Shown piece after piece: positions 17,519-25,838 of a DNA stretch of 64,000 nt. The DNA comes from Gardnerella swidsinskii (GTDB lineage Bacteria > Actinomycetota > Actinomycetes > Actinomycetales > Bifidobacteriaceae). The notes beneath the pieces were generated by a model. It did no database searches. It saw only the letters and a program-made list of their open reading frames with translations, and was not told the origin of the DNA. Position numbers and translations under genes: made by a program. The first letter of the stretch is position 1. The number at the start of each line of letters is the position of its first letter. The DNA lies in contig NZ_QJVB01000005.1 in NCBI RefSeq assembly GCF_003397705.1, positions 1-64,000 on the forward strand. The letters are read 5' to 3'.

Positions 17519-17555
17519 ATAGTGCCACGTTAAGTTTTTTTTAGCGTGGCACTAT
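17519..17555. terminator. Bidirectional terminator
   Basis: Arms 17519-17533 and 17541-17555 pair over 15 bp with one wobble, around a T-rich loop. It lies between the convergent LacI and aminotransferase genes. A run of seven Ts follows shortly on the plus strand and ATTTTTC on the minus strand. Confidence 0.85.
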
Positions 17556-17591
17556 ATGCATAATTTTTTTGTTTATATAAAATTATTTTTT

Positions 17592-17668
17592 CTACTGGCG
17601 ATAGTAGGAGAGGAAGTTAGAGAGTTTGCTCATTGCGTCGCGAAGCGTTTGCAAGCGCGGCAAGTAGA
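17592..17668 (-). repeat. Direct repeat 2, right copy (intact 3' end of aminotransferase gene)
   Basis: The last 77 bases of the aminotransferase gene, duplicated at 9653-9726 in the same orientation with one substitution and a 3-base deletion. The matching part stops exactly at the stop codon. The pair brackets the first alpha-glucan operon. Confidence 0.88.
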
Positions 17669-19118
17669 CTACGCGGAAGTAGCCTGGAGTCTGCCAATTA
17701 AAGCCTTTGCCGTGCACAATCAGCAACTTCTGATCGCGTAGCAAATCAAGAGCAAACTGTTCATCGTCGTGAATGTTGTATCGACTTGGATCGAGCTTTA
17801 CAAACATGTAGAAAGCAGCGTCTGGCCGCTCAACGCTTACGCCATCCATCTCTTGAAGCGCGTTATAGCAATACTCGCGCTGCTCATACACGCGTCCGCC
17901 TGGCTCCAAATACTTTTCAACGCTCTGGTATCCGCCCAAAGCAGTCTGAATAATCGACTGCGCAGGAACGTTCGAGCACAAGCGCATATTAGACAGCATA
18001 TTAAGACCCATAATGTAGTCGCGAGCCTTGGATTTATCTCCCGAAAGACTCATCCAACCAATACGGAAGCCAGCAATCATATGCGACTTAGAAAGTCCGC
18101 TGAAAGTTACGCAGAATATGTCTGGAGCAAGAGAAGCAATCGAAATATGCTTCTTGCCATCCATAACAAGACGGTCGTAAATCTCGTCTGCAAAAATAAT
18201 CAAATTAAACTCGCGCGCAATCTTAACAATCTCTTCCAAAACTTCGCGACTATACAGCACACCCGTAGGATTATTTGGGTTAATAATCACGATTGCTTTA
18301 GTGCGAGACGTGATTTTAGAGCGAATATCGGCAATATCTGGGTACCAATGCGACTTTTCGTCACACATGTAGTGCACAGGAGTACCGCCGGCCAGGCTCG
18401 CGCACGCAGTCCACAGAGGATAGTCCGGGCTTGGGATAAGAATCTCGTCGCCGCAATCAAGCAGCGCTTGCATAGAAAGATTAATCAGCTCGGAAACTCC
18501 GTTTCCAGTGTAAATATCTTCCATTTGCACGCCTGGAATGCCCTTAAGCTGATCGTATTGCATAATCGCCTTGCGAGCGGAGAAAAGCCCACGACTATCC
18601 GAGTAGCCTTCGCAGTCAATAAGCTGCTGTTGCATGTCGTAAATCACTTCGTCTGGAGCGCGGAATCCAAAAGGCGCAGGATTTCCAATGTTGAGCTTTA
18701 GAATATGCGTTCCGTTCGCTTCCATGCGGTTTGCTTCTTCAACAACTGGGCCGCGAACGTCATAAAGCACGTGCTCGAGTTTGGTTGATTTGTTGAAGGT
18801 TCTATGTTTGAGTGTTTGGGAAAGTTCAGCTTCCGTAAGCTGTGGCTGATTTAATTGTGGTTCTTCTGCAGACTGGCAGTTCTGCTCGATTTTTGCACAA
18901 GAATGACCGCCTTTGATTCCGTCGCCGCTGATTCCAAGAATTTCAGCTAGCATGTTACGTACGTCTTTGCGAGGCTCGGTTTTGCCGCTTAAATACTGGC
19001 TTAACTGGCTTTTGCCAAGCTTATGACCGTTTTTTGCTGCAAGCTCGATTACGTCAATCTGCTTGTACCCCTTACGCTTCATAGCTTTTTTAAGCTCATC
19101 AGCAAAATTCTGTGCCAT
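17592..19118 (-). CDS. PLP-dependent aminotransferase with N-terminal XRE-type HTH
   Basis: A 508-residue fold-type I aminotransferase, probably forming alanine or aspartate from keto acids. The C-terminal 400 residues carry IINPNNPTGVLYSREVL, FADEIYDRL and the PLP-lysine segment SGLSKSHMIAGFRIGWMS. Unusually, residues 1-75 form a Cro/C1-type helix-turn-helix (ADELKKAMKRKGYKQIDVIE, then GKSQLSQYLSGKTEPRKDVR), joined by a Gln/Glu-rich linker. The protein may bind DNA as well as PLP, but unlike MocR proteins the HTH is XRE-type, not GntR-type. ATG 19118 follows an AAGAAAG site; an ATG nine codons earlier lacks one. Its 3' end is the junction of an inserted operon. Confidence 0.88.
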   Translation of the reverse strand: MAQNFADELKKAMKRKGYKQIDVIELAAKNGHKLGKSQLSQYLSGKTEPRKDVRNMLAEILGISGDGIKGGHSCAKIEQNCQSAEEPQLNQPQLTEAELSQTLKHRTFNKSTKLEHVLYDVRGPVVEEANRMEANGTHILKLNIGNPAPFGFRAPDEVIYDMQQQLIDCEGYSDSRGLFSARKAIMQYDQLKGIPGVQMEDIYTGNGVSELINLSMQALLDCGDEILIPSPDYPLWTACASLAGGTPVHYMCDEKSHWYPDIADIRSKITSRTKAIVIINPNNPTGVLYSREVLEEIVKIAREFNLIIFADEIYDRLVMDGKKHISIASLAPDIFCVTFSGLSKSHMIAGFRIGWMSLSGDKSKARDYIMGLNMLSNMRLCSNVPAQSIIQTALGGYQSVEKYLEPGGRVYEQREYCYNALQEMDGVSVERPDAAFYMFVKLDPSRYNIHDDEQFALDLLRDQKLLIVHGKGFNWQTPGYFRVVYLPRLQTLRDAMSKLSNFLSYYRQ

Positions 19119-19401
19119 AATCTGTCTTTCTTGTAAAATCGGCATTTATAAATTGAACAAGTTTATAGCAAAGTTCAAAATATAAGTATTAAATTGAACT
19201 ATTTATATTTTTAGTGATGATTTTACGCGCAAATTTGTATTTTGCAAAGTAAAAATTGAATTTATTTTGAATTTATATTGAACTTTTGAACAAGTTCCTC
19301 TTTATTTTTAAATTATTTTGCATTTCAATAGATTTTATATTAGTTGCCATGTTTCGATAAGCTGAAAAATAAGGTAAATAAATAGAGGAAGTTATAATAG
19401 T

Positions 19402-21438
19402 ATGCCAGTTTTTGAGCTAATTCTGTACATCATGGCGGTTGTAGTGCTGTCATCATTCTTGGAACGTTTTATACCGAGAGTTTCAGTGCCGCTTGTGCAG
19501 ATAACCATGGGTGTTATAGCTTCAGAACTGCCTTTCTTCCCAAACGTTACTCTCGATCCAGAGCTTTTTATGATCGTAATTGTTGCGCCTTTAATTTATT
19601 TTGAATCGCGTGAGATAAATAAGTTAGCGTTATTGTCTTCATTTAAATACTCAGCAACTCTTGCTGTTGGTTTAGTACTGGCAACTATGGTCGCAGTTGC
19701 TGTGCTTTTACCTGCAATATGGTCATTTATACCGATTGCCGCTGCAGCTGTGTTAGGGGCAGCTTTGGGACCGACTGACGCTGTGGCAGTAAGTGCGTTA
19801 AGTCATGAAGTATCGCTTACTGACAAACAATTTAGCGTACTACAGGGTGAATCACTGTTTAATGATGCGTCCGGAATCGTAGGCTTCCAGTTTGCAGTTC
19901 TTGTTGCTGCGTCTGGTGTTTTCGATATCACGCCAGCACTAAGCAGTTTTGCATCAAAATTCTTTGGTGGAATTGCAATTGGCGTATTTGTAGGATTAGC
20001 TGCAAACTGGCTTTTTGAAAAGATTAGATCTTTAGGTTGGGAAACTACAAAAACAAGAATATTAATGGAACTATTTTTGCCGTTCCTGCTCTACATGGGT
20101 GCTGAAGGTGTTGGCGCTTCTGGAATGCTAGCGTTAGTTACCGCAGGATTACTAGCAAGATTTGATCGTTCTGGAGTAGGTCCGAATGTTTCGCGCACTA
20201 ATATTGTTGCCAATAGCGTGTGGAGTGTTCTTTCGTTTGGGCTGAATGGTGCAGTTTTTGTTCTTCTTGGCATTGCTTTGCCAAAAGTTGTAAGTTCAAG
20301 TTGGAATGATTATGGTGTTAATAACCTGTTGCTTGTGGCTATTATTGCTGTAACGTTGCTTGCGGTTGTTGGCATGAGGTTCTTATGGATGGTCACCATG
20401 GTTCGCATCGCAAGATCTTCTCAATTCCAATTAACAGGCGGATTAAAATCTGCTGTAATTATGACTTTAGGTGGAGCAAAAGGAACCTTAACTTTAGCGT
20501 TAATGTTCACATTACCGGTGAAGTTTCCACTTAGGAATGAACTTATTTTTATATCGGGAGTAGTGATCGTGGTTACGCTACTTATGGCGAACTTCTTGTT
20601 ACCCATGATTTCTCCCAAAAAGAACGATACTGAACTTGAGGAAGTTACTCCTATTGCCATTGAAGTGCTTAGACGTACGGTTGAAGAATTAACCTCTAGT
20701 ATTACTAACGAAAATCGTCGTGCAGTATTGTCTGTTGTTGACTCTTATACCGAACGAATTGAACGTTTAAAGCAAAATATTGGGCATAGAGACTCCAAAG
20801 AATATTTGGATTTGCGCATTGAAACTCTTAACTGGGAAAAAGATTATATTAAGCAGCGTTTGCGTAAGCTGAAGCAAGCTTGTTCTTTATCGAAACAGGA
20901 ATTGCTGGAGGTTGAAGCTTGTGAGCGTCTGTTGGATCAAATTATGAATTCTTTACGTCACATTCACACTGATAGGCAGTTGGGAACCCTCATGTGGCAT
21001 GTTCGCGGAAGGTTAAGAGCATTACAGCGTCGTATTGGAACAGTCATAATGCGAGTAAGTAATATGATTCGCAGAACAGCTCCACTCTTACAAGAAGACG
21101 TTATTTTTGTGCATATTCGTCAGTTGCATATTGAAGTTATTCAGCACGTTATTGAACGACTATATAATGTCATGAGCAATCAGGAATACGCAGCTGAGTA
21201 CTGTTCTGCACTTTTGCGCGAGTACAGGAGTGTTGAACGATTGTTGCGTTCTAGACCTAATGTGAGCTTGAGCGTGCGTTTAATCGAAAATATTGAAGAA
21301 GTAAAGCGTGAAAGTTACGCAATAGAGTTACGTATAATTCATGACATGTACGAAGATGGGGATATTACGCGAATGCAAGAGCGGCAATTGCGCAATAACG
21401 TGTACGTTATGAACGTTGATGCTAACGTGGATATGTAA
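19402..21438 (+). CDS. Na+/H+ antiporter, CPA1 (NhaP/NHE-like)
   Basis: A 678-residue cation/proton antiporter. About 11-12 hydrophobic helices fill residues 1-410. The transport core has LGAALGPTDAVAVSALSHEV and GESLFNDASGIVGFQFAV, the latter carrying the Asn-Asp pair of electroneutral CPA1 exchangers. A long hydrophilic, charged C-terminal domain (about 415-678) rich in Arg and Glu looks helical and probably regulatory and cytoplasmic. AGAGGAAG precedes the ATG. It is monocistronic. Function: pH and sodium homeostasis at the cytoplasmic membrane; the exact ion is not known. Confidence 0.9.
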   Translation: MPVFELILYIMAVVVLSSFLERFIPRVSVPLVQITMGVIASELPFFPNVTLDPELFMIVIVAPLIYFESREINKLALLSSFKYSATLAVGLVLATMVAVAVLLPAIWSFIPIAAAAVLGAALGPTDAVAVSALSHEVSLTDKQFSVLQGESLFNDASGIVGFQFAVLVAASGVFDITPALSSFASKFFGGIAIGVFVGLAANWLFEKIRSLGWETTKTRILMELFLPFLLYMGAEGVGASGMLALVTAGLLARFDRSGVGPNVSRTNIVANSVWSVLSFGLNGAVFVLLGIALPKVVSSSWNDYGVNNLLLVAIIAVTLLAVVGMRFLWMVTMVRIARSSQFQLTGGLKSAVIMTLGGAKGTLTLALMFTLPVKFPLRNELIFISGVVIVVTLLMANFLLPMISPKKNDTELEEVTPIAIEVLRRTVEELTSSITNENRRAVLSVVDSYTERIERLKQNIGHRDSKEYLDLRIETLNWEKDYIKQRLRKLKQACSLSKQELLEVEACERLLDQIMNSLRHIHTDRQLGTLMWHVRGRLRALQRRIGTVIMRVSNMIRRTAPLLQEDVIFVHIRQLHIEVIQHVIERLYNVMSNQEYAAEYCSALLREYRSVERLLRSRPNVSLSVRLIENIEEVKRESYAIELRIIHDMYEDGDITRMQERQLRNNVYVMNVDANVDM

Positions 21439-21470
21439 TTATTGGACGTATCATAAACTGTTAAGCGGTT

Positions 21471-21479
21471 TGCTACCAT
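21471..21479 (+). promoter_or_regulatory. Extended -10 element, likely leaderless start
   Basis: TGCTACCAT reads as an extended -10 (TGnTACCAT) seven bases before ATG 21487; no ribosome binding site is seen. Confidence 0.35.
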
Positions 21480-21486
21480 AAAAGCT

Positions 21487-21744
21487 ATGTATTTCTTTAC
21501 TCCGAGGCGCTGCGAATCTACCCAAAAAATCATGTACAAGAATAAAGGGCAGGCTCTTATGGCAGCGGAGCAAAGTTTGCGAGAGCGTGGAACACAGTTA
21601 TGGGTTTATGCTTGTGAATATTGTGGTTGCTGGCATTTGACACATAAAAACCCGGTAAATCGCATGTATTCCGATATGCGCTCGCCATCCGCAAGCACGA
21701 AGCCTAAATCTAGAAAGCGCGGGTACAAGCCAAGACGGCGTTAA
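21487..21744 (+). CDS. Small zinc-ribbon-like basic protein
   Basis: An 85-residue protein with a single YACEYCGCWHLTHK motif (Cys-x2-Cys with Trp-His), of the kind found in small conserved actinobacterial and phage proteins that end in a CGxWHLT knuckle. The N-terminal half is a helix (KGQALMAAEQSLRERG) and the C-terminus is a strongly basic tail (SRKRGYKPRRR), so nucleic-acid binding is likely. The precise family function is not known to me. It lies 48 bases downstream of the antiporter gene with its own apparent promoter. Confidence 0.7.
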   Translation: MYFFTPRRCESTQKIMYKNKGQALMAAEQSLRERGTQLWVYACEYCGCWHLTHKNPVNRMYSDMRSPSASTKPKSRKRGYKPRRR

Positions 21745-21779
21745 GTTAAAACGGCACTAAATTAAAACGGTGTTAAATC

Positions 21780-22562
21780 TTATGCGACATTAAAACCTTG
21801 CCTTGCAACCTGCTCAACATCTTCTGCTTCGTGTTTTTTGGCAATATCGTCTGCTGCTATAGCAAGAATTTGCGCGCTGAAAGCGTCAACCGGTCTGCTA
21901 GTATTTCGCAAATCGTAATATTGATGCACGCGATTGTCGAAATCGGCAAGATTCTCTAGTAATTCAGCATCGTCAGCAGGGTAAGTGTTTTCAAAAATCT
22001 GCATGCTAGTACTCATGCGCGGCTTTAATTCCGGATTTTGTGCAGGCTTACCAATTGCCAAGCCGAGCACGGGATACGTGTATTCAGGCAAATTCAAAAT
22101 ATCAATAAGCTGAGTTCTACTGTTCAAAATTGAACCGAGGATTACGCAACCAAGACCCAAAGATTCCGCGGCAGTTTCCATGGTGTGAAGTGCCAAAATG
22201 ACGTCGTTTTGAGCTTGAGTAAAGCGGTAACGAGTTTTAAGCATAAATTCGTCGCTGCCTGTATCGATGCCATTTTTTTGTGCAATTGCAGCGTTTCTGT
22301 GCTGGTCAATAATAAAAACGTACAACAGCGGAGCTGTAGCAATATATGTTTGATTGCCAATTTCGGAAAGCTTCTGCTTAATTGAGCTATTCGTAATTTT
22401 AATCGCTGACCAGTCGTTCAAAAACTGGCTGCAAGCAGCGCGTTGAGCCACGGTTTCAAGAGTCGCGACTGTATCTTCGTCAATTGCTTCGTTGCAAAAA
22501 GCGCGAATAGATCGGCGGTTCAGTAGAGTATCAATAGTTTCGTTGTGACGTAAGTTTTGCAC
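21780..22562 (-). CDS. Nitroreductase family protein
   Basis: A 260-residue flavoprotein of the nitroreductase superfamily, distinct from the one at the window start. It begins with the FMN-binding LLNRRSIRAF segment, has the SQFLNDWSAIKI stretch in place of PSxxNxQP, and a VILGSILNSRTQLIDILNLP loop followed by YPVLGLAIGKPAQNPELKPR, typical of NfsA/FRP-type oxidoreductases. Residues 205-260 are an extra helical tail. Cytoplasmic; the substrate is not predictable. It is convergent with the zinc-ribbon gene. Confidence 0.85.
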   Translation of the reverse strand: MQNLRHNETIDTLLNRRSIRAFCNEAIDEDTVATLETVAQRAACSQFLNDWSAIKITNSSIKQKLSEIGNQTYIATAPLLYVFIIDQHRNAAIAQKNGIDTGSDEFMLKTRYRFTQAQNDVILALHTMETAAESLGLGCVILGSILNSRTQLIDILNLPEYTYPVLGLAIGKPAQNPELKPRMSTSMQIFENTYPADDAELLENLADFDNRVHQYYDLRNTSRPVDAFSAQILAIAADDIAKKHEAEDVEQVARQGFNVA

Positions 22563-22628
22563 GTTATTCTTATTCCTTACTTTCCTTATTCTTCGATTAT
22601 TTCTGCATTTAGTTTCATTTGTTCAAAA

Positions 22629-23084
22629 TTAGAATTTATTTTTTCGAAACTGTCGCTTTCTTTGCCTTCGCGCAACATAAGACAAGGTTCCGTGACTTAC
22701 TAAGCGACCAACAAGCGTAGTAAGAATCGCAGAAAATACTGCAAACCCAAGAGACATTAGCAATGGTTCTTCTTGCTTAACACGTTGCTTTTGTGTGATT
22801 TTTTCTTTAGAAAGATTGTTAGGACGATTATTAGAGTTTAAATTGATTTTTCTAGTATCAACATGTTTTTCCCATATTAAGTGCGCAATCTGCCCAGCTA
22901 TAAACGTTGCAAAAGACGGAAGTGCGGCTTTAAGCAACGAATCTCCTAAAGTATTTGGATTTTTTAATCGGCGCTCGCGAAGCGCATCAATCTTACGATT
23001 CGCTGCATTCAGTCGTTGTACGGTAGCTTGAGTCGCACGATGGTTTCGTTGAGTTTTAGTATTAGCCGATGATAATTGCGTCAT
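22629..23084 (-). CDS. Conserved small membrane-associated protein, unknown
   Basis: A 151-residue basic protein from ATG 23084; the frame also opens at a TTG at 23156, but that stretch is less convincing. It has a basic N-terminus, a weakly hydrophobic stretch (LLKAALPSFATFIAGQIAHLIW, residues about 52-73) and a second one near 118-138 (SLGFAVFSAILTTLVGRLVS), then a very basic tail (ARRQRKRQFRKNK). Two membrane segments with a Lys/Arg-rich linker between them fit a small membrane anchor. No family recognised. It runs away from the histidine phosphatase gene. Confidence 0.55.
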   Translation of the reverse strand: MTQLSSANTKTQRNHRATQATVQRLNAANRKIDALRERRLKNPNTLGDSLLKAALPSFATFIAGQIAHLIWEKHVDTRKINLNSNNRPNNLSKEKITQKQRVKQEEPLLMSLGFAVFSAILTTLVGRLVSHGTLSYVARRQRKRQFRKNKF

Positions 23085-23253
23085 ATTTTCTATGTTAGTG
23101 GTAACGAAATACCAATTTTGGCGGTACCATGGAACAGTAATCTTGATTTGCGGCAAAGTGGCTGCAAGTTAAGAAATGCTTACGTAAAGCAATCGTGCTG
23201 CTAGGCGTCCAGTGCGATGTGTGTACATGGCGCTGGTGAGGAATGTGAAGACT

Positions 23254-23964
23254 ATGCAAAATAACGGCACTAAAGAATCCTCTCAGAAAGAATGCTCGAA
23301 GCAGGGTTGCTTGGTGTTACTTCGTCACGGTCAAACCGCTTGGAGTGTGTCTGGTCAGCATACTGGGCGCACGGATTTGTCTCTTACTGAAGTTGGTGTT
23401 GAGCAAGCAAAAGAGGCTGGTGCTAGATTGCAGTGTGTGTTCACAAAAGGTTTTGATGAGGATTGTGTGCTTGTAAGCCCGCTTCGTCGCGCGCAGCAAA
23501 CAGCTCAGTTTGCTGGATTTGCTTCGTATACAATTTGTGATAGCGCGCTGGAGTGGGATTATGGTGCTGCTGAGGGTCGCACGCGCGCTGATATTTCTAA
23601 ACTAAGTGGAGTTGAGGCGTGGGATGTGTGGAAACATGGTCCTAAAGTTCTTCCTTCTCACATGGTTAGTGATGCTAAAGAAGTGCTTCCTAGTGGAGAG
23701 ACAGTGGATGTGCACAGGACTTCTGGAGAAAGCTTGCAAGAGGTTTCGGATCGTACTCAAAAGATTATTGATATGGCAATGCCTAAATTGAAATTAGGTA
23801 AGGACGTGCTTGTTGTTGCGCATGCTCATGTGTTGCGTATTCTTACTGCGCGCTGGCTTGGAGTAAACCCAGATTTTGCGCGACTTCTTCGTATGGATAC
23901 CGCGCATTATTCTGTGTTGGGCACGTATAAAGGCGACAATGTAATTGTGCATTGGAATTGTTGA
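23254..23964 (+). CDS. Histidine phosphatase / phosphoglycerate mutase family
   Basis: A 236-residue enzyme of the histidine phosphatase superfamily. The phospho-histidine motif is LLRHGQTAW, the second Arg is in SPLRRAQQTA, the acidic residue is in LEWDYGAAEGRT and the second His is in VVAHAHVLRIL. It would remove phosphate from a small substrate rather than act as the glycolytic mutase, since it lacks the longer dPGM loops. ATG 23254 is preferred because GAGG lies just before it; a GTG at 23212 keeps the frame open upstream. A Ser/Lys/Cys-rich N-terminal 18 residues precedes the catalytic fold. It is monocistronic. Confidence 0.8.
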   Translation: MQNNGTKESSQKECSKQGCLVLLRHGQTAWSVSGQHTGRTDLSLTEVGVEQAKEAGARLQCVFTKGFDEDCVLVSPLRRAQQTAQFAGFASYTICDSALEWDYGAAEGRTRADISKLSGVEAWDVWKHGPKVLPSHMVSDAKEVLPSGETVDVHRTSGESLQEVSDRTQKIIDMAMPKLKLGKDVLVVAHAHVLRILTARWLGVNPDFARLLRMDTAHYSVLGTYKGDNVIVHWNC

Positions 23965-24150
23965 AATACGGTTTAAAATTTCAGATATTTCCATATATTT
24001 TAGTGCGATTTGCGCAAATTTTTTGCAAAGATATTTATATATTTGAGTCTTGCGTTTGCTGTAATATTAGTTCACTACGGTGATTTAAATAGTATTCAAT
24101 AGCAGTAATTAGTTAGTTCGTAAGAGATTAGCAGTATATGGAAAGGTTCG

Positions 24151-25566
24151 ATGATGAGTCGTTCGGTTAAGTCGATTATTGCGCTAGTGGTTTGCGCTGT
24201 TTTGGCGGCTTGTGCGTTTACTGCTTTTGGTTTTTCTCAGTCTTTTGGCGCAAATGCCGATAGGTCTGCTAATGGGAAGGTTATTTTCTTCAACTTGAAG
24301 CCTGAAGCTACTGCTATGTGGGAAGAAGTTGCTAAAGAATACACAAAACAGACTGGTGTTACAGTAAGCATAGTTACGCCAACTGGCGGTCAGTATGAAA
24401 AGAGACTTAAAACCGAAGTTGAGAAATATAAAGATAATCCAGATAGCATGCCTACGTTATTCCAGATTAACGGTCCTGTTGGCTACGCTAACTGGAAGGA
24501 TTACACTGCTGATTTAACTAATTCCCCTCTTTATACGCAACTTAGCAATAAAAATCTTGCTTTTATGGATAACGGTAAGCCGGTTGCTGTGCCATATGTT
24601 ACTGAAAATTACGGCTTGATTTACAACAAGGCTTTGCTTGCTAGGTATGCGGATCTTAAAGATGCAAAGTTGCAGCCAGAAGAAAACGGCAAATCTTTTG
24701 AAGATCAAATAACTAATTTCGCTGCGTTGAAGGCTGTTGCAGACGATTTGCAAAAGCGCAAGGATGAGCTTGGTATTGACGGTGCTTTTGCGTCCGCAGG
24801 TTTTGATTTAAGCTCCGACTGGCGTTTTAAGACGCATCTTGCAAATATGCCTTTGTATTATCAATTCGTTAAGAATAACGTTAATGGTCAGCCTCAGTCA
24901 ATTAATTACGACTATGTTGATAATTTCAGGAAGATTTTTGACCTTTATATTTCTGATTCCACAACTCCTGTAAGCCAGTTAAGTACTAAAACTGGCGAGG
25001 ATGCTGTTTATGAGTTTGCTCTTGGTAAAGCTGTGTTCTACCAGAATGGTACTTGGGCTTGGGGTGATCTTTCAAAAGCTGGCATAAAGCCTGACGATGT
25101 TGGCATGCTACCAATTTATATTGGTGCTAAGGGCGAAGAGAAACAAGGCATGGCTACCGGTTCGGAAAATTATTGGTGCATTAATAAAAAGACTTCAAGG
25201 CGGAATCAGGAAGCAACTAATGCCTTCCTTAATTGGTTACTTACTACAAATTATGGTAAGGATGCTTTAGCTAATAAAATGGGCTTTGCTGCTCCTTTCA
25301 AAGGTTTCCCTAAAGCAGAAAATCCTCTAGTTCAGGCTGCTGTTGATTACACTGCTAAGCCTGGCAAATTGCCTGTTAAGTGGGTGTTTGTTACTATGCC
25401 ATCTAACGGTTGGAAAGACGATGTTGGCTCTGATTTGCTTACATACGCTCAAGCAACAAAAGACGGTATGACTTCTATTGGCGCTAATAAGGCATGGGCT
25501 ACTCTTAAATCCGCGTTTGTTGATGGCTGGGCTAAGGAATATAAGATTGCTCATGGGCAGAGTTAG
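24151..25566 (+). CDS. Sugar ABC substrate-binding protein, divergent paralog 1
   Basis: A 471-residue CUT1 solute-binding protein, a clear paralog of the next gene (shared ALFQINGPVGYA-like and YQNGTWAWGDLSKAG segments). The signal holds an LAAC lipobox-like site (Cys21), followed by a further hydrophobic stretch that ends at GANADRS, so Sec cleavage without lipid is also possible. Codons are AT-ending, unlike its neighbour. It is followed by a terminator, so it is not in one operon with gene 2. Close similarity plus separate expression suggests specialised or regulated binding of a related oligosaccharide; the ligand is unknown. Confidence 0.85.
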   Translation: MMSRSVKSIIALVVCAVLAACAFTAFGFSQSFGANADRSANGKVIFFNLKPEATAMWEEVAKEYTKQTGVTVSIVTPTGGQYEKRLKTEVEKYKDNPDSMPTLFQINGPVGYANWKDYTADLTNSPLYTQLSNKNLAFMDNGKPVAVPYVTENYGLIYNKALLARYADLKDAKLQPEENGKSFEDQITNFAALKAVADDLQKRKDELGIDGAFASAGFDLSSDWRFKTHLANMPLYYQFVKNNVNGQPQSINYDYVDNFRKIFDLYISDSTTPVSQLSTKTGEDAVYEFALGKAVFYQNGTWAWGDLSKAGIKPDDVGMLPIYIGAKGEEKQGMATGSENYWCINKKTSRRNQEATNAFLNWLLTTNYGKDALANKMGFAAPFKGFPKAENPLVQAAVDYTAKPGKLPVKWVFVTMPSNGWKDDVGSDLLTYAQATKDGMTSIGANKAWATLKSAFVDGWAKEYKIAHGQS

Positions 25567-25601
25567 TTTAATTAAATAATTTGTTTTGAACTATAATCCT
25601 C

Positions 25602-25644
25602 AAGGGGTTGCACAATCGTTTGCTAAATTGTTGTGCAATCCCTT
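25602..25644 (+). terminator. Terminator after binding-protein paralog 1
   Basis: Arms 25602-25615 and 25631-25644 pair over 14 bp with one G-T wobble; TTTAATT follows. It separates the two paralogous binding-protein genes. Confidence 0.7.
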
Positions 25645-25838
25645 TAATTATTGCCAAAAATACGTGCTAATTTTATCGAATATATTAGTGGGTGGTGTTT
25701 TTATAATGACACGCGTCAATTTACTTATGCTATCGTTTGCAATATTGCAGCAGTTGAGGCATAATAAATATTGTCGATAAGGACACCGAGAGGTGTGGCA
25801 GTCCAATGACGGGATTGTCGGCATAGGAGAAAGGTTCG

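Noticed and set aside
17769-18701. Long plus-strand open frame opposite the aminotransferase
   Set aside because: It is antisense to a clear aminotransferase and has no family features; an effect of the codon use on the other strand.
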